Source: Thalassospira sp. ER-Se-21-Dark (GTDB taxonomy: Bacteria; Pseudomonadota; Alphaproteobacteria; Rhodospirillales; Thalassospiraceae). From it: a stretch of 64,000 bases of DNA. The position numbers and the translations under genes are program-made. Each line of letters begins with the position of its first letter. Within the stretch, counting starts at the first letter, position 1. Positions 9,185 to 17,343 of the stretch are shown here, one piece after another. The DNA is taken from assembly GCF_017922435.1 (NCBI RefSeq), contig NZ_VDEZ01000001.1, positions 1,178,001 to 1,242,000 of the forward strand, written 5' to 3'. The notes under the pieces are model-generated. The model saw only the letters and a list, made by a program, of their open reading frames with translations, was not told the origin of the DNA and ran no database searches.

Positions 9185-10018
9185 TCAAAGGCTGAAACGA
9201 TCGCCCAGATAAACCCTTCGTACATCGTCGTTTCTGACGATTTCCTCAGGACCACCTTCCATCAGAACCCGACCATCATGCAAGATATATGCCCGGTCGA
9301 TAATGTCTAGAGTCTCGCGCACATTGTGGTCAGTAATCAAGACCCCAATGCCACGATCTTTCAGATGACGTACAAGATCGCGAATATCACCCACGGCAAT
9401 CGGGTCAATCCCGGCAAGTGGTTCATCAAGCAGAACAAAGTTCGGATGGGCTGCCAAGGCACGCGCGATCTCGCAACGGCGACGTTCCCCGCCCGAAAGC
9501 GCCAGAGCCGGTGTGCGGCGCAAATGTTCGATGGCAAATTCTGCCAAAAGGTCTTCAAGCGACTGTTCGCGTTTGATGCGGTCATCCTCGACCACTTCAA
9601 GCACGGCCATGATGTTCTGTTCAACCGTCATGCCGCGGAAGATCGAGGCTTCCTGCGGCAAATAGCCGATTCCCATACGGGCGCGCTGATACATCGGCAT
9701 CATGGTGATATCGCGCCCATCAAGGGAAATCGTGCCGCGGTCTGCGGCAATCAGGCCCGTAATGATATAGAAACTGGTGGTCTTGCCAGCCCCGTTCGGC
9801 CCCAGAAGGCCAACCGCCTCGCCGCGCTGCACCGAAACCGAGACATCTTTGAGCACCGGGCGCTTCTTAAAGCTTTTGCCCAGATTGTGCGCCACAAGAC
9901 CCTTGTTGGTGGTGATCAGGCGCGGGCCATTTGCCCCGCCGTCAGTTGGCTGTGCGCTGCCAGATACAGCTGTCGCCTTTGCGTTGTCGGATTTTACGCT
10001 TTTGCGCGACCAGAACAA
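9185..10018 (-). CDS. lptB: LPS export ABC transporter ATPase LptB
   Basis: The cytoplasmic ATPase of the LptB2FGC complex that extracts LPS from the inner membrane. Walker [10 protein letters not shown], the Q-loop region, signature LSGGERRR, Walker [14 protein letters not shown] and the switch histidine in [10 protein letters not shown] are all present. The 277-residue protein is longer than the ~240 typical because of a ~40-residue polar N-terminal extension. The start codon used here is TTG at 10018, 14 bp after lptA, with AAGG upstream. No good internal ATG exists before the ABC domain, so the extension is probably real. Confidence 0.95.
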   Translation of the reverse strand: MFWSRKSVKSDNAKATAVSGSAQPTDGGANGPRLITTNKGLVAHNLGKSFKKRPVLKDVSVSVQRGEAVGLLGPNGAGKTTSFYIITGLIAADRGTISLDGRDITMMPMYQRARMGIGYLPQEASIFRGMTVEQNIMAVLEVVEDDRIKREQSLEDLLAEFAIEHLRRTPALALSGGERRRCEIARALAAHPNFVLLDEPLAGIDPIAVGDIRDLVRHLKDRGIGVLITDHNVRETLDIIDRAYILHDGRVLMEGGPEEIVRNDDVRRVYLGDRFSL

Positions 10019-10032
10019 ATGACCGACCTTTC

Positions 10033-10926
10033 TCAGTTACCGGTCCCGGCATCGGCCGGGCTGTTGTTTTCGTCTTTTTGCGGAACCAGAAGGCCCCGAA
10101 CGCGGGTTTTACCATCGCCATTACCGTCAGCCGTCAGACGACTGATCCCGGTATTCAGATCGACCACGGCACGATCCCCGTTCAACTGGTTCTCCCCGCG
10201 GGTGATCTTAACCGATCCGATAAGGGTGGCGATACCAGTTTTCGCATCATAAACACCCTGATCGCCAACAACAAACTCTGTTGCTGTGCGAATATTCACA
10301 TTGCCCTGCCCGTCGATGCGGCGCAATTCATTTGCGCCATCCGAACCTGCCTCAAAGCGCGCGGTCAGAACATCCCCGCGCAGCGTGCGATCTTCCGACA
10401 CCGCGACCGCATCACCGCGTGCAACCGCGACACGCTCTGTCTCCCAGTATTCGAGGCTGTCGCGCGCCGTCAGGGTTTCATTGGGCGTGCTGTATTTAAG
10501 GTTATCACCGGTCAGAACAACCACCGCCTCGTCAATGTCATAGACGGCGCGATCGCCAACAGCGACATCGGTATCGGATGAGAGTTTGACATTGCCGGTC
10601 GCAATGATGCGGTAAATCTCGCTATTGCCGTCACGATCACGATACAGCGCCTGCAACTCGTCGGCATCGACGCGCGAGGAACCGCGCTTGGCCACCGCAT
10701 TGCCACGGGCAATCAGGATCTGTTCATTGCGGCGCCATTCGATGCCGTTATCAGACTCGACTTCAAGCCCGCCACTGCCATTCTGGGCCAAACCCAACGG
10801 ATTGGCCGCAGCATCCTTGACCATGGCCGACAGTCCAAGCGCGGCCGTACCCAGCATAAGCCCCCCTAGCATAAGGGGTGTCAGCAGCGTTCCAGTCTTG
10901 CGGGCGAGATGCGGCATCGCAATCAT
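10033..10926 (-). CDS. lptA: LPS transport periplasmic protein LptA
   Basis: The periplasmic bridge protein of the LPS transport chain. A hydrophobic signal segment (residues ~14-35: [19 protein letters not shown]) ends near AAANP. The rest shows the repeated beta-strand OstA pattern ([10 protein letters not shown].., [57 protein letters not shown]). Length 297 is on the long side and could contain two OstA-type repeats. It lies between lptC and lptB with gaps of 10 and 14 bp, so co-translation is likely. Confidence 0.93.
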   Translation of the reverse strand: MIAMPHLARKTGTLLTPLMLGGLMLGTAALGLSAMVKDAAANPLGLAQNGSGGLEVESDNGIEWRRNEQILIARGNAVAKRGSSRVDADELQALYRDRDGNSEIYRIIATGNVKLSSDTDVAVGDRAVYDIDEAVVVLTGDNLKYSTPNETLTARDSLEYWETERVAVARGDAVAVSEDRTLRGDVLTARFEAGSDGANELRRIDGQGNVNIRTATEFVVGDQGVYDAKTGIATLIGSVKITRGENQLNGDRAVVDLNTGISRLTADGNGDGKTRVRGLLVPQKDENNSPADAGTGN

Positions 10927-10936
10927 GACTTCCCTC

Positions 10937-11692
10937 TCATTGCTCCGTCGAATTCAATGCACTGTCGAAAATCACCAGCCGGGATTTCCCCAAAAAGCGG
11001 ATCACCGCCCCCTTGTCTTCAAGCTCAAACCCTGAATCCGATGCAATAGTGCCAAACGGCCCCTGCCCGTCAACCGGCACATCGCCGCTGGCACTGCCGG
11101 AATTCATGGCGATTTCAGCTTCCTCGGTGTGAATTTCAAAACCGTTATCGTGGTACATATTGACCGTACCCACCAGATCAAGCATCCCGTCGGTTTCGGT
11201 ATAGAAGCCTTCATTGGCGGTCATCGCAATCCACGATCCGTCATTCAGCGTAATATCGGCCTGCGGACCGGACAGATAGACATGATCGGGCCGGGTTTCG
11301 GTTGCGTCGGTTTCAACAGCTTCGCTGGCGGTCACCGTGAAGGGCTGGCGATTGCCGTCCACGCCAAAGAAGCGCGGATTGCTCATCGCGACATTTTCCA
11401 TCAGATCCTCGGGCGAGGTCGAAAAGCCAAGCCGAAAACCGCTATCCTGAACCTGTTCGATCTGCGGCCACAAAACCACCAGCGCCATGATCGTCATCGC
11501 GATCAGCGGCAGCACGAATTTCAGCATATTGACGATGACACGGCGGAACGGATTGATCCGCACATTGCGCCGGGCCGAGGGCATGCGATCACGCGAAAAG
11601 CCACGCTCATGGCGCGCCTGACGTTCGTCACGCGCTGCTGCCTGCTGGCCTTTTTCGCGGTCTTCGACCTGTGGCGTGCCCTCTGTGCTCAT
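10937..11692 (-). CDS. lptC: LPS export system protein LptC
   Basis: A 251-residue bitopic inner-membrane protein linking LptFG to LptA. A cytoplasmic, strongly charged N-terminus (~50 residues) precedes one membrane helix (about residues 56-75, LKFVLPLIAMTIMALVVLW). A periplasmic beta-jellyroll domain then ends FLGKSRLVIF. The N-terminal tail is longer than in enteric LptC. It starts 3 bp after the kdsD stop codon, which indicates one transcript. Order kdsD-lptC-lptA-lptB is the conserved LPS cluster. Confidence 0.93.
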   Translation of the reverse strand: MSTEGTPQVEDREKGQQAAARDERQARHERGFSRDRMPSARRNVRINPFRRVIVNMLKFVLPLIAMTIMALVVLWPQIEQVQDSGFRLGFSTSPEDLMENVAMSNPRFFGVDGNRQPFTVTASEAVETDATETRPDHVYLSGPQADITLNDGSWIAMTANEGFYTETDGMLDLVGTVNMYHDNGFEIHTEEAEIAMNSGSASGDVPVDGQGPFGTIASDSGFELEDKGAVIRFLGKSRLVIFDSALNSTEQ

Positions 11693-11695
11693 GCG

Positions 11696-12715
11696 TTATG
11701 CCACCCCGACGCGCAACAGATCATGGATATGGACAAGGCCCACCGGCACACCGCCGTCATCCAAGACAAACAGGGATGTGATCGAACGGTCATTCATGAT
11801 GGCAAGTGCTTCAACCGCCAGGGCATCGGCACTGGTCACTTTCGGCCCAGTGGTCATGACATCACCGACCTTCATCGCCACCAGATTATCGGCCATGTGA
11901 CGGCGCAAATCGCCGTCGGTCACGATCCCGGCCAGAACGCCGGTATCATCAACCACACCGACACAGCCAAACGAATGGCTGGTCATGGTGACAAGCGCCT
12001 CGGCCATCAGGGCATCGGGCGAAATCAGCGGCAGGGTATCAACCCCGTGCATGACATCATGGACATGCAGCAACCGCTGACCCAGCTTGCCGCCGGGGTG
12101 GAAGGTGCGGAAATCTTCGGATGTGAAGCCGCGCCGCTCCATCAATGTCACCGCCAGCGCATCGGCAAGGGCCAACATGGCGGTGGTTGATGTCGTCGGT
12201 GCCTGCTTGTTCGGGCAGGCTTCCGGGCTTGCCGGCAGGACCAGCGGGCAGTCTGACTGCTTGGCAAGCGAGCTTTCCGGTTTGCGGGTCATACCGATCA
12301 GTGGCACGTTAAAACGCCGGGTAAAGGCAATAATGTCAGACAGTTCCGGGGTTTCGCCGGAATTGGACAGGGCCAGAACCGCATCATCCTTGCCAATCAT
12401 GCCCAGATCACCGTGGCTGGCCTCGGCCGGATGCACAAAAAAGGACGGGGTGCCGGTCGAGGCAAAGGTCGCGGCGATTTTCTTGGCAATATGGCCGCTT
12501 TTGCCCATGCCGGTAACAACCAGACGGCCTTTCAGGCCCTCGATCAGGTTGATGACGTTGCAGAACTCGCCATTAAGCGAGTCTGCAAGCTCGCGCAGCG
12601 CATTGGCCTCGATATCAAGAACACGGCGCGCGATGGCAAGATCGGCGTCACTCGCCGGTGCTGGCACTTTGGGGGACTCGTTTGAGACGTCTTTTGAGAC
12701 TGGGGTCACTGTCAT
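11696..12715 (-). CDS. kdsD: D-arabinose-5-phosphate isomerase (KdsD/KpsF family)
   Basis: Interconverts ribulose-5-phosphate and arabinose-5-phosphate, the first step to Kdo for LPS inner core. An N-terminal SIS sugar-isomerase domain (about residues 35-190; GLKGRLVVTGMGKSGHIAKKIAATF, HPAEASHGDLGMI, LALSNSGETPEL) is followed by two CBS domains (about 215-335; VMTTGPKVTSADALAVEAL). At 339 residues it fits KdsD/KpsF. It is the first gene of the LPS-export cluster. Between it and the upstream rnd-like gene lies the structured element at 12747-13013, which may contribute to its leader. Confidence 0.93.
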   Translation of the reverse strand: MTVTPVSKDVSNESPKVPAPASDADLAIARRVLDIEANALRELADSLNGEFCNVINLIEGLKGRLVVTGMGKSGHIAKKIAATFASTGTPSFFVHPAEASHGDLGMIGKDDAVLALSNSGETPELSDIIAFTRRFNVPLIGMTRKPESSLAKQSDCPLVLPASPEACPNKQAPTTSTTAMLALADALAVTLMERRGFTSEDFRTFHPGGKLGQRLLHVHDVMHGVDTLPLISPDALMAEALVTMTSHSFGCVGVVDDTGVLAGIVTDGDLRRHMADNLVAMKVGDVMTTGPKVTSADALAVEALAIMNDRSITSLFVLDDGGVPVGLVHIHDLLRVGVA

Positions 12716-12746
12716 CTGTTTCTTGTTAGCGTTTCCCGCCCGGAGA

Positions 12747-13013
12747 TAGGGTCAGGACTTGTTAATTTGATTGGAATGGCAGCTTTTATGTTTGTGGAAT
12801 CCAAGGAAAATCCCGCAGGGCGGGTTGGTATCCCGTACAAGGGTTTTGACGTAGGAGTTCACAAACATAAAAGCTGTCCTTTGGATCGATCAGATTTGCA
12901 CGGGCTATTTTGTCGCAAAACCTTGAAAGATATGTATCTTACTGCAGTTTTGCTTCGCGTATCCGCACAAATCTGATCGACCATTCGAACCAAATTAACA
13001 AGTCCTGACCCTA
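12747..13013 (-). repeat. Structured intergenic element, copy 1 (covarying multi-branch RNA candidate)
   Basis: Read on the minus strand, this 267-nt element is closed by a perfect 23-bp inverted repeat (12747-12769 with 12991-13013). It contains two long arms. Arm P2 (13 bp, 12886-12898 with 12968-12980) carries an inner stem (12915-12921 with 12947-12953) and the apical hairpin 12927-12940. Arm P4 (17 bp, 12780-12796 with 12860-12876) encloses a GC hairpin CCCGC-CCT-GCGGG in minus orientation. Unpaired segments such as GGATACGCGAAGCAA and GAACTCCT.CGTCAAA recur in the second copy at 40187, whereas stem sequences differ but stay paired. The outer ends are flanked by TA on both sides. It could be a structured RNA, a mobile palindromic element, or both. 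Confidence 0.85.
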
Positions 13014-13141
13014 GGCTATTTGACCCATCTTGCAAGATCATTGGGCCAAAACTATGAACCCGGTTGGCGTAGGGGTCAATTCTATTGCATCCCCCATACA
13101 CCGCCAATCTTCACAGATGGTTAACCGGCCTTATGCCGACC

Positions 13142-13756
13142 TTAAGAATGGGCAAAGATATCGGTTTCTTCCCAGCCTGCCAGATCAAGCGTCGCGCGGG
13201 TCGGCAGGAAGTCAAAACAGGCCTGCGCGATCTCGGTGCGCCCTTCGCGCGCCAGACGACAATCAAGCTCTTCCTTGGCCTTGTGCAGATACAAAACGTC
13301 TGAGGCGGCATAATCGATCTGTTCCTTGGAAAGCTCGGCAGCACCCCAGTCGGAGCTCTGCTGCTGCTTGGAAATCTCGACCCCGACGGTCTCGCGCAGC
13401 ACATCCTTCAGACCATGACGGTCGGTATAGGTGCGCACCAGCTTGGAGGCAATTTTCGTGCAATAGACCGGCGCACAGCGCACACCGAGATATTTGTCCA
13501 TTACTGCGATGTCAAAACGCCCGAAATGAAACAGCTTCAACACCGACGGATCAGCCAGGAGCTTTTTCAGGTTCGGCGCGCTGTAATCCTCCCCATCAAA
13601 TTTGACCAGATGGGCATTGCCATCCCCGCTTGAAAGCTGCACGACACACAAACGGTCGCGGTGCGGGTTAAGGCCCATGGTCTCACTGTCAATGGCTACG
13701 ACCTTTCCAAGGTCAAGGTCACCCGGCAGATCTCCGAGATGGAGGAAATTGGTCAT
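13142..13756 (-). CDS. Ribonuclease D-like 3'-5' exonuclease
   Basis: A 204-residue DEDDy exonuclease domain without the C-terminal HRDC domains of full RNase D. Exo I is AIDSETMGLNP, Exo II is HFGRFDIAVM, and Exo III is YAASDVLYLHKA with the catalytic tyrosine. Such short proteins trim RNA 3' ends in alphaproteobacteria. An adjacent GTG at 13759 and ATG at 13756 both follow GGAGAACC; I list the ATG. It lies upstream of and co-oriented with kdsD, separated by the structured element. Confidence 0.9.
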   Translation of the reverse strand: MTNFLHLGDLPGDLDLGKVVAIDSETMGLNPHRDRLCVVQLSSGDGNAHLVKFDGEDYSAPNLKKLLADPSVLKLFHFGRFDIAVMDKYLGVRCAPVYCTKIASKLVRTYTDRHGLKDVLRETVGVEISKQQQSSDWGAAELSKEQIDYAASDVLYLHKAKEELDCRLAREGRTEIAQACFDFLPTRATLDLAGWEETDIFAHS

Positions 13757-13995
13757 CACGGTTCTCCAAATGTCAAAATTTGCCTGTTCTTAACACAGCA
13801 AACCGAGCATCGCATTGCAAAAGTCGAAGGATTTACCCTCAAATTTGTCCCTAAACGCAAGCAGCAGACTCATTTTCGAGTGCACACCGGTTAAAAGCTC
13901 ACTCTCACAACCACAAGGTAAAAACTAAATTTAACTTTTAACGCCTATTGTCGGAAGAACAGACTGCAATCATGCGCAAAAATGAAGGTACCGCG
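13757..13995. other. Intergenic region between divergent genes
   Basis: About 240 bases of A/T-leaning sequence between the rnd-like gene (minus) and the methyltransferase (plus). It must carry both promoters, but no convincing -35/-10 pair or operator is visible. Confidence 0.4.
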
Positions 13996-14769
13996 ATGTC
14001 AATTTCGGAAATGCCGCTCTTCACGGCCCACAATGTTCGTCTTGATAACGGACAGGAAACAAAACCGGACGAGTCAAATACAGTCGATCAGTTCCCTTGG
14101 TTCATTAGCACCAGGAAACTTATCGATACTGTTTTCCCCGGAGGTAAAAAAGGCGTCAGCGTCGTAGACCTTGGCTGTCTTGAAGGCGGTTACACGGCGG
14201 AATTTGCCCGCATGGGAATGGATAGCCTCGGCATTGAAGTTCGCGAAACAAACTTTGCATGCTGTGAGTATGTCAGAGAGCACACAGATCTTCCCAATTT
14301 GCGGTTTGCAAAAGATACGGTTCTCAATATCGAAAAGTATGGTGAGTTTGATATCAGCTTTTGTTGTGGCCTTCTTTATCACCTCGACCAACCAAGGGCA
14401 TTTCTGGAAAAACTGGCAAAACAGACCCGCAAGCTTCTAATCTTGCAAACCCATGTTTCACTGGCAGAAGAAGGCAAACGAGAATTTCCACTATCCGAAA
14501 ACACCACGAACGAGGGCCTGCCGGGTCGCTGGTACGGTGAATTCTCACCACAAACCAGTGCAGAGCAACTTGAGCGATTGCGCTGGGCGTCTTGGGAAAA
14601 CAACAAATCGTTCTGGGTACGTCGCGAATACTTGCTGGAACTGATTCACAAAATCGGATTTGACCTCGTTTTTGAACAGTTCGACTCACTTGCACCAAAC
14701 ATCGCGGCAAGCCTTGAAGCCAGCAAAACGATGTCCCAACGTGTTACGTTCATTGGGATCAAGCCATGA
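13996..14769 (+). CDS. Class I SAM-dependent methyltransferase
   Basis: A 257-residue methyltransferase with the Rossmann SAM-binding motif VVDLGCLEGGYTAEFARMG followed by an acidic turn (GIEVRE). The later motif DISFCCGLLYHLDQP is typical of the Methyltransf_11/23 type. The acceptor is unknown. The LPS setting (O-antigen ligase and GT2 on the other strand downstream) suggests a sugar or polysaccharide methylase, but that is inference. I chose ATG 13996 because GAAGG lies 8 nt upstream; a TTG at 13948 and an ATG at 13972 are alternatives. The sequence is more A/T-rich than the core genes to its left, hinting at accessory DNA. Confidence 0.8.
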   Translation: MSISEMPLFTAHNVRLDNGQETKPDESNTVDQFPWFISTRKLIDTVFPGGKKGVSVVDLGCLEGGYTAEFARMGMDSLGIEVRETNFACCEYVREHTDLPNLRFAKDTVLNIEKYGEFDISFCCGLLYHLDQPRAFLEKLAKQTRKLLILQTHVSLAEEGKREFPLSENTTNEGLPGRWYGEFSPQTSAEQLERLRWASWENNKSFWVRREYLLELIHKIGFDLVFEQFDSLAPNIAASLEASKTMSQRVTFIGIKP

Positions 14770-14789
14770 GCATTGTTAACCCAAAACAG

Positions 14790-14832
14790 TTATGCCCAGC
14801 GGATCTGGTGCTGTGCTGGGTATAACTTTTTT
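14790..14832 (+). terminator. Terminator after the methyltransferase
   Basis: TTATGCCCAGC (14790-14800) pairs with GCTGGGTATAA (14815-14825) with one G-U pair, followed by CTTTTTT. Confidence 0.85.
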
Positions 14833-14906
14833 ACGATCAGAGCTGCCACCGACTGTTGGTTGGCACAGTGGAAATCGTAGTAAATCACTTAAGAGGCGCT
14901 TTTGGT

Positions 14907-16142
14907 TCAATCAGTGTTGCGCATTGCTAACCTTATTGCAGCGACAGCAGTTGCTATGGAAAGCCACGCCAGTATCGCTGGCCAATTTGAAAACAGGCTT
15001 TGCGTCACTGAAAGGGGAAATAACGACATCACCATAACCCCCAAATAGAACCCGCCAAGCAGCCTGGCATCACGCGGGCCAAAAAGCACTTTCGCGCCGT
15101 TCCAGTAAAGAATCGCCATGAAAGTCGTAAATGGAATGGTGCCAATCAAACCTGTGTCCGACAACCATTCGATATAGAAGTTGTGGGGATGCGGGTGGCA
15201 CAACGCACTGTCCAGCCCTTGCTGCACGTAATCTTTGCAGACCAAAGGAAAGTTTCCCATCCCGGTACCGGTTATCGGGTTTTCACCAAAGAAGCGTAAT
15301 CCTAGTAGCGCAAGCTGACCATAAATTGAGTCTGTGTAGTCGGAAAGTACGGTAGCCAGTTCCTCAACCCGCCCCCAAATGCGCTCGCTCGTTATGAGCA
15401 GAAATGTCAATGCCGCCCCTCCACACAGAGACAAGCCAATCGCTATCCTACGAGCAAGCTTTCCAGAAAGAAGCAGACTGAAAGTTACCAGCAAAAGAGC
15501 CAACAATGCCAGCACACTTGCTGCTCGCTCACCACTCAAAAATACAACGGTTAGCAGAAGCGGTGACAAACAACACGCTGCCAGGAAAAGCTTTCTGGAT
15601 TGCCCACGAGCGTAAAGAACGAAACCCAACGCACTGGTCGCAAGACCCAATTTGGCCAGATACATACCGATATTTGGCCGGTCAAGTGGCCCGGTTAAAC
15701 GACCAGTCATCGGCTGCCCAGACAACAGGGAAACACCGACGAAAAACTGGTAGAATGCATCAAGTGCCGCCACTGCCATCGTACATAGCACAACAACAAT
15801 AAATCGACGGACTGTGCGCTCATCCGCCAAGACCCAACGGGTTACTGCCGCATAAAAGATAATAAACCTGAGCCAACTTAACGAACGCCCGAAACTTTTG
15901 CCGACATACTCAGCAAAAGGAGAGACAAAGACATTCATCAAGACAAAGATAACCAGAAGAACCAGAATATCTTTTTCGCGCGCCCAAGACCAATCCTTGA
16001 CCGACCAAGATCGTACCAAAAAAATCACGCCAATCAGGACAACCGAAATATCGGCAACTGCACGGGAAAACATCAAGGATGCCGGAAGGCAAAGCAGCAA
16101 AAAACTGGCCGCTAGGTGCAACTTTCGATCAAGCGAGGTCAT
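14907..16142 (-). CDS. O-antigen ligase family membrane protein
   Basis: About 411 residues with roughly 11-12 hydrophobic segments and the Wzy_C/WaaL pattern. It has the long periplasmic loop near the C-terminus (GTGMGNFPLVCKDYV.. then CHPHPHNFYIEWLSDTGLIG) with the key histidines, plus FLSGERAA in the middle. WaaL-type enzymes transfer undecaprenyl-linked O-polysaccharide to lipid A core in the inner membrane; Wzy polymerases look similar. ATG 16142 is chosen over a TTG at 16151. The gene begins just after the GT2 stop, so the two are cotranscribed. Confidence 0.82.
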   Translation of the reverse strand: MTSLDRKLHLAASFLLLCLPASLMFSRAVADISVVLIGVIFLVRSWSVKDWSWAREKDILVLLVIFVLMNVFVSPFAEYVGKSFGRSLSWLRFIIFYAAVTRWVLADERTVRRFIVVVLCTMAVAALDAFYQFFVGVSLLSGQPMTGRLTGPLDRPNIGMYLAKLGLATSALGFVLYARGQSRKLFLAACCLSPLLLTVVFLSGERAASVLALLALLLVTFSLLLSGKLARRIAIGLSLCGGAALTFLLITSERIWGRVEELATVLSDYTDSIYGQLALLGLRFFGENPITGTGMGNFPLVCKDYVQQGLDSALCHPHPHNFYIEWLSDTGLIGTIPFTTFMAILYWNGAKVLFGPRDARLLGGFYLGVMVMSLFPLSVTQSLFSNWPAILAWLSIATAVAAIRLAMRNTD

Positions 16143-16144
16143 CT

Positions 16145-17077
16145 TTAGCAATTCACTTCTTTAATATGGCGGATGTTTGATAAGTTTTGAAAAATATTCC
16201 GGTAGGATTTCAGTGCTGCGGGGTCGGGATCAACAAATCCGAGTTTCCCCGCAACGTAGTGAACAAACAAAGGTATCATCGGAATAGGTGCCCCATCGCG
16301 GCGTGCCTTTTTTATGGCCGAAACACACTTGCGATAAAGCTTCACGCGCTTTTCGTGTGGCAACTCCGGGTGGGCCTCCAGAAAGTTCAGATAGACCAAA
16401 AATCGATCATGATTGAGCTGCAAGGTATTTTGCGAAATGTGGCTTCCGACATCCGACACCATCGTAAGAACCATGTCAGTATCAAGAAGGCACTTTGCAT
16501 GCACTGAAAGTCGCAACGGCAACGATTCATCCTGAACGAAGACCGTCTCATCGCACCCACCTGCGGCGATAAAAACATCCCGTTCAACAAGCCAAGTCAT
16601 CCGCACCATACCGCGACCAAGGACCCTCTCAAGCGGATCCTTGTGGATACTAAGCTTGAAATCTTCTGCAATCCGAGGGCTCAACACCTTATCGATTGGT
16701 TCGGTCGTCTTGCGGTAGCGACCGTGCACCATGTCTGCATTATGCTGTTTTGCAAGTGAAAGCAGCATCTCAAGCGCATTTGGCGCAAGAATTTCATCAC
16801 AGTCAAACAGTGCCAGATACTTGCCATTTGCGGCCTCGGCTCCCTGGTTGAGCCGAATTGATGGACCCGCATTGACTGTATTACTGATCACCCGAACAAA
16901 GTCGTGCTTCGCCGAAAACTCGTGGAGGATCGCCAGAGAATTATCTGTTGACACGTCATCTACGAAAACAACCTCAAAAGGTATTTCGCCGGTCTGGGCC
17001 AACAAAGACGCAAAGAAATAACGAAGAGCATTTTCTTTGTTGTAGACCGGCAGAACAAAACTGACTTCGGGTTGCAT
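16145..17077 (-). CDS. Family 2 glycosyltransferase
   Basis: A 310-residue GT-A fold transferase. The N-terminus VSFVLPVYNKENALRYFF and the nucleotide-sugar motif VVFVDDVSTDNSLAIL are the GT2 hallmarks. LALFDCDEILAPNALE supplies the metal-binding D-x-D-like element near residue 95. No membrane segment is present. With the ligase it probably builds part of an LPS or exopolysaccharide; donor and acceptor sugars are unknown. It is the last core gene before the genomic island. Confidence 0.85.
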   Translation of the reverse strand: MQPEVSFVLPVYNKENALRYFFASLLAQTGEIPFEVVFVDDVSTDNSLAILHEFSAKHDFVRVISNTVNAGPSIRLNQGAEAANGKYLALFDCDEILAPNALEMLLSLAKQHNADMVHGRYRKTTEPIDKVLSPRIAEDFKLSIHKDPLERVLGRGMVRMTWLVERDVFIAAGGCDETVFVQDESLPLRLSVHAKCLLDTDMVLTMVSDVGSHISQNTLQLNHDRFLVYLNFLEAHPELPHEKRVKLYRKCVSAIKKARRDGAPIPMIPLFVHYVAGKLGFVDPDPAALKSYRNIFQNLSNIRHIKEVNC

Positions 17078-17171
17078 GGTTTTCGCGGCTCATTTTTAAG
17101 TCGATTTCTGCTTGTAACCAGTCAAGCCGGTCTCGAAAAGACTAAAACGCAAACCCGGCCCCAAAACGACA

Positions 17172-17204
17172 ATACCCCAGCACATCAGAAATGTGCTGGG
17201 GTAT
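17172..17204 (-). terminator. Hairpin at the outer island junction, probable original tRNA-Leu terminator
   Basis: A perfect 14-bp stem (17172-17185 with 17191-17204) with a 5-nt loop abuts the attL repeat. On the minus strand it is followed by a moderately T-rich stretch. Before island insertion it would have lain directly after the 3' CCA of the tRNA-Leu now at 26571, so I read it as the ancestral terminator of that tRNA. Confidence 0.6.
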
Positions 17205-17220
17205 GGTGCCCAGGAGAAGA
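17202..17220. repeat. attL, left direct repeat of the island
   Basis: A 19-bp exact copy of the tRNA-Leu 3' end (with the TA beyond CCA) found again at 26569-26587. It marks the left integration junction. Confidence 0.85.
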
Positions 17221-17343
17221 TCGTCTGCATCCCCACCCTACAAGCGTTGATTTGCAAGGATTCCAGTGTTCTCAAGGGCTTGACAGGTCGAATCAGGTAG
17301 TACATCTGGGTAGCACAAAGTATCAATACCTGAGTATCGACGA

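Noticed and set aside
12747-13013. Structured element read as an integron attC site or a retron msr-msd
   Set aside because: No integron core sites or integrase are nearby, no reverse transcriptase is in the window, and the multi-arm fold with conserved loops does not fit either.
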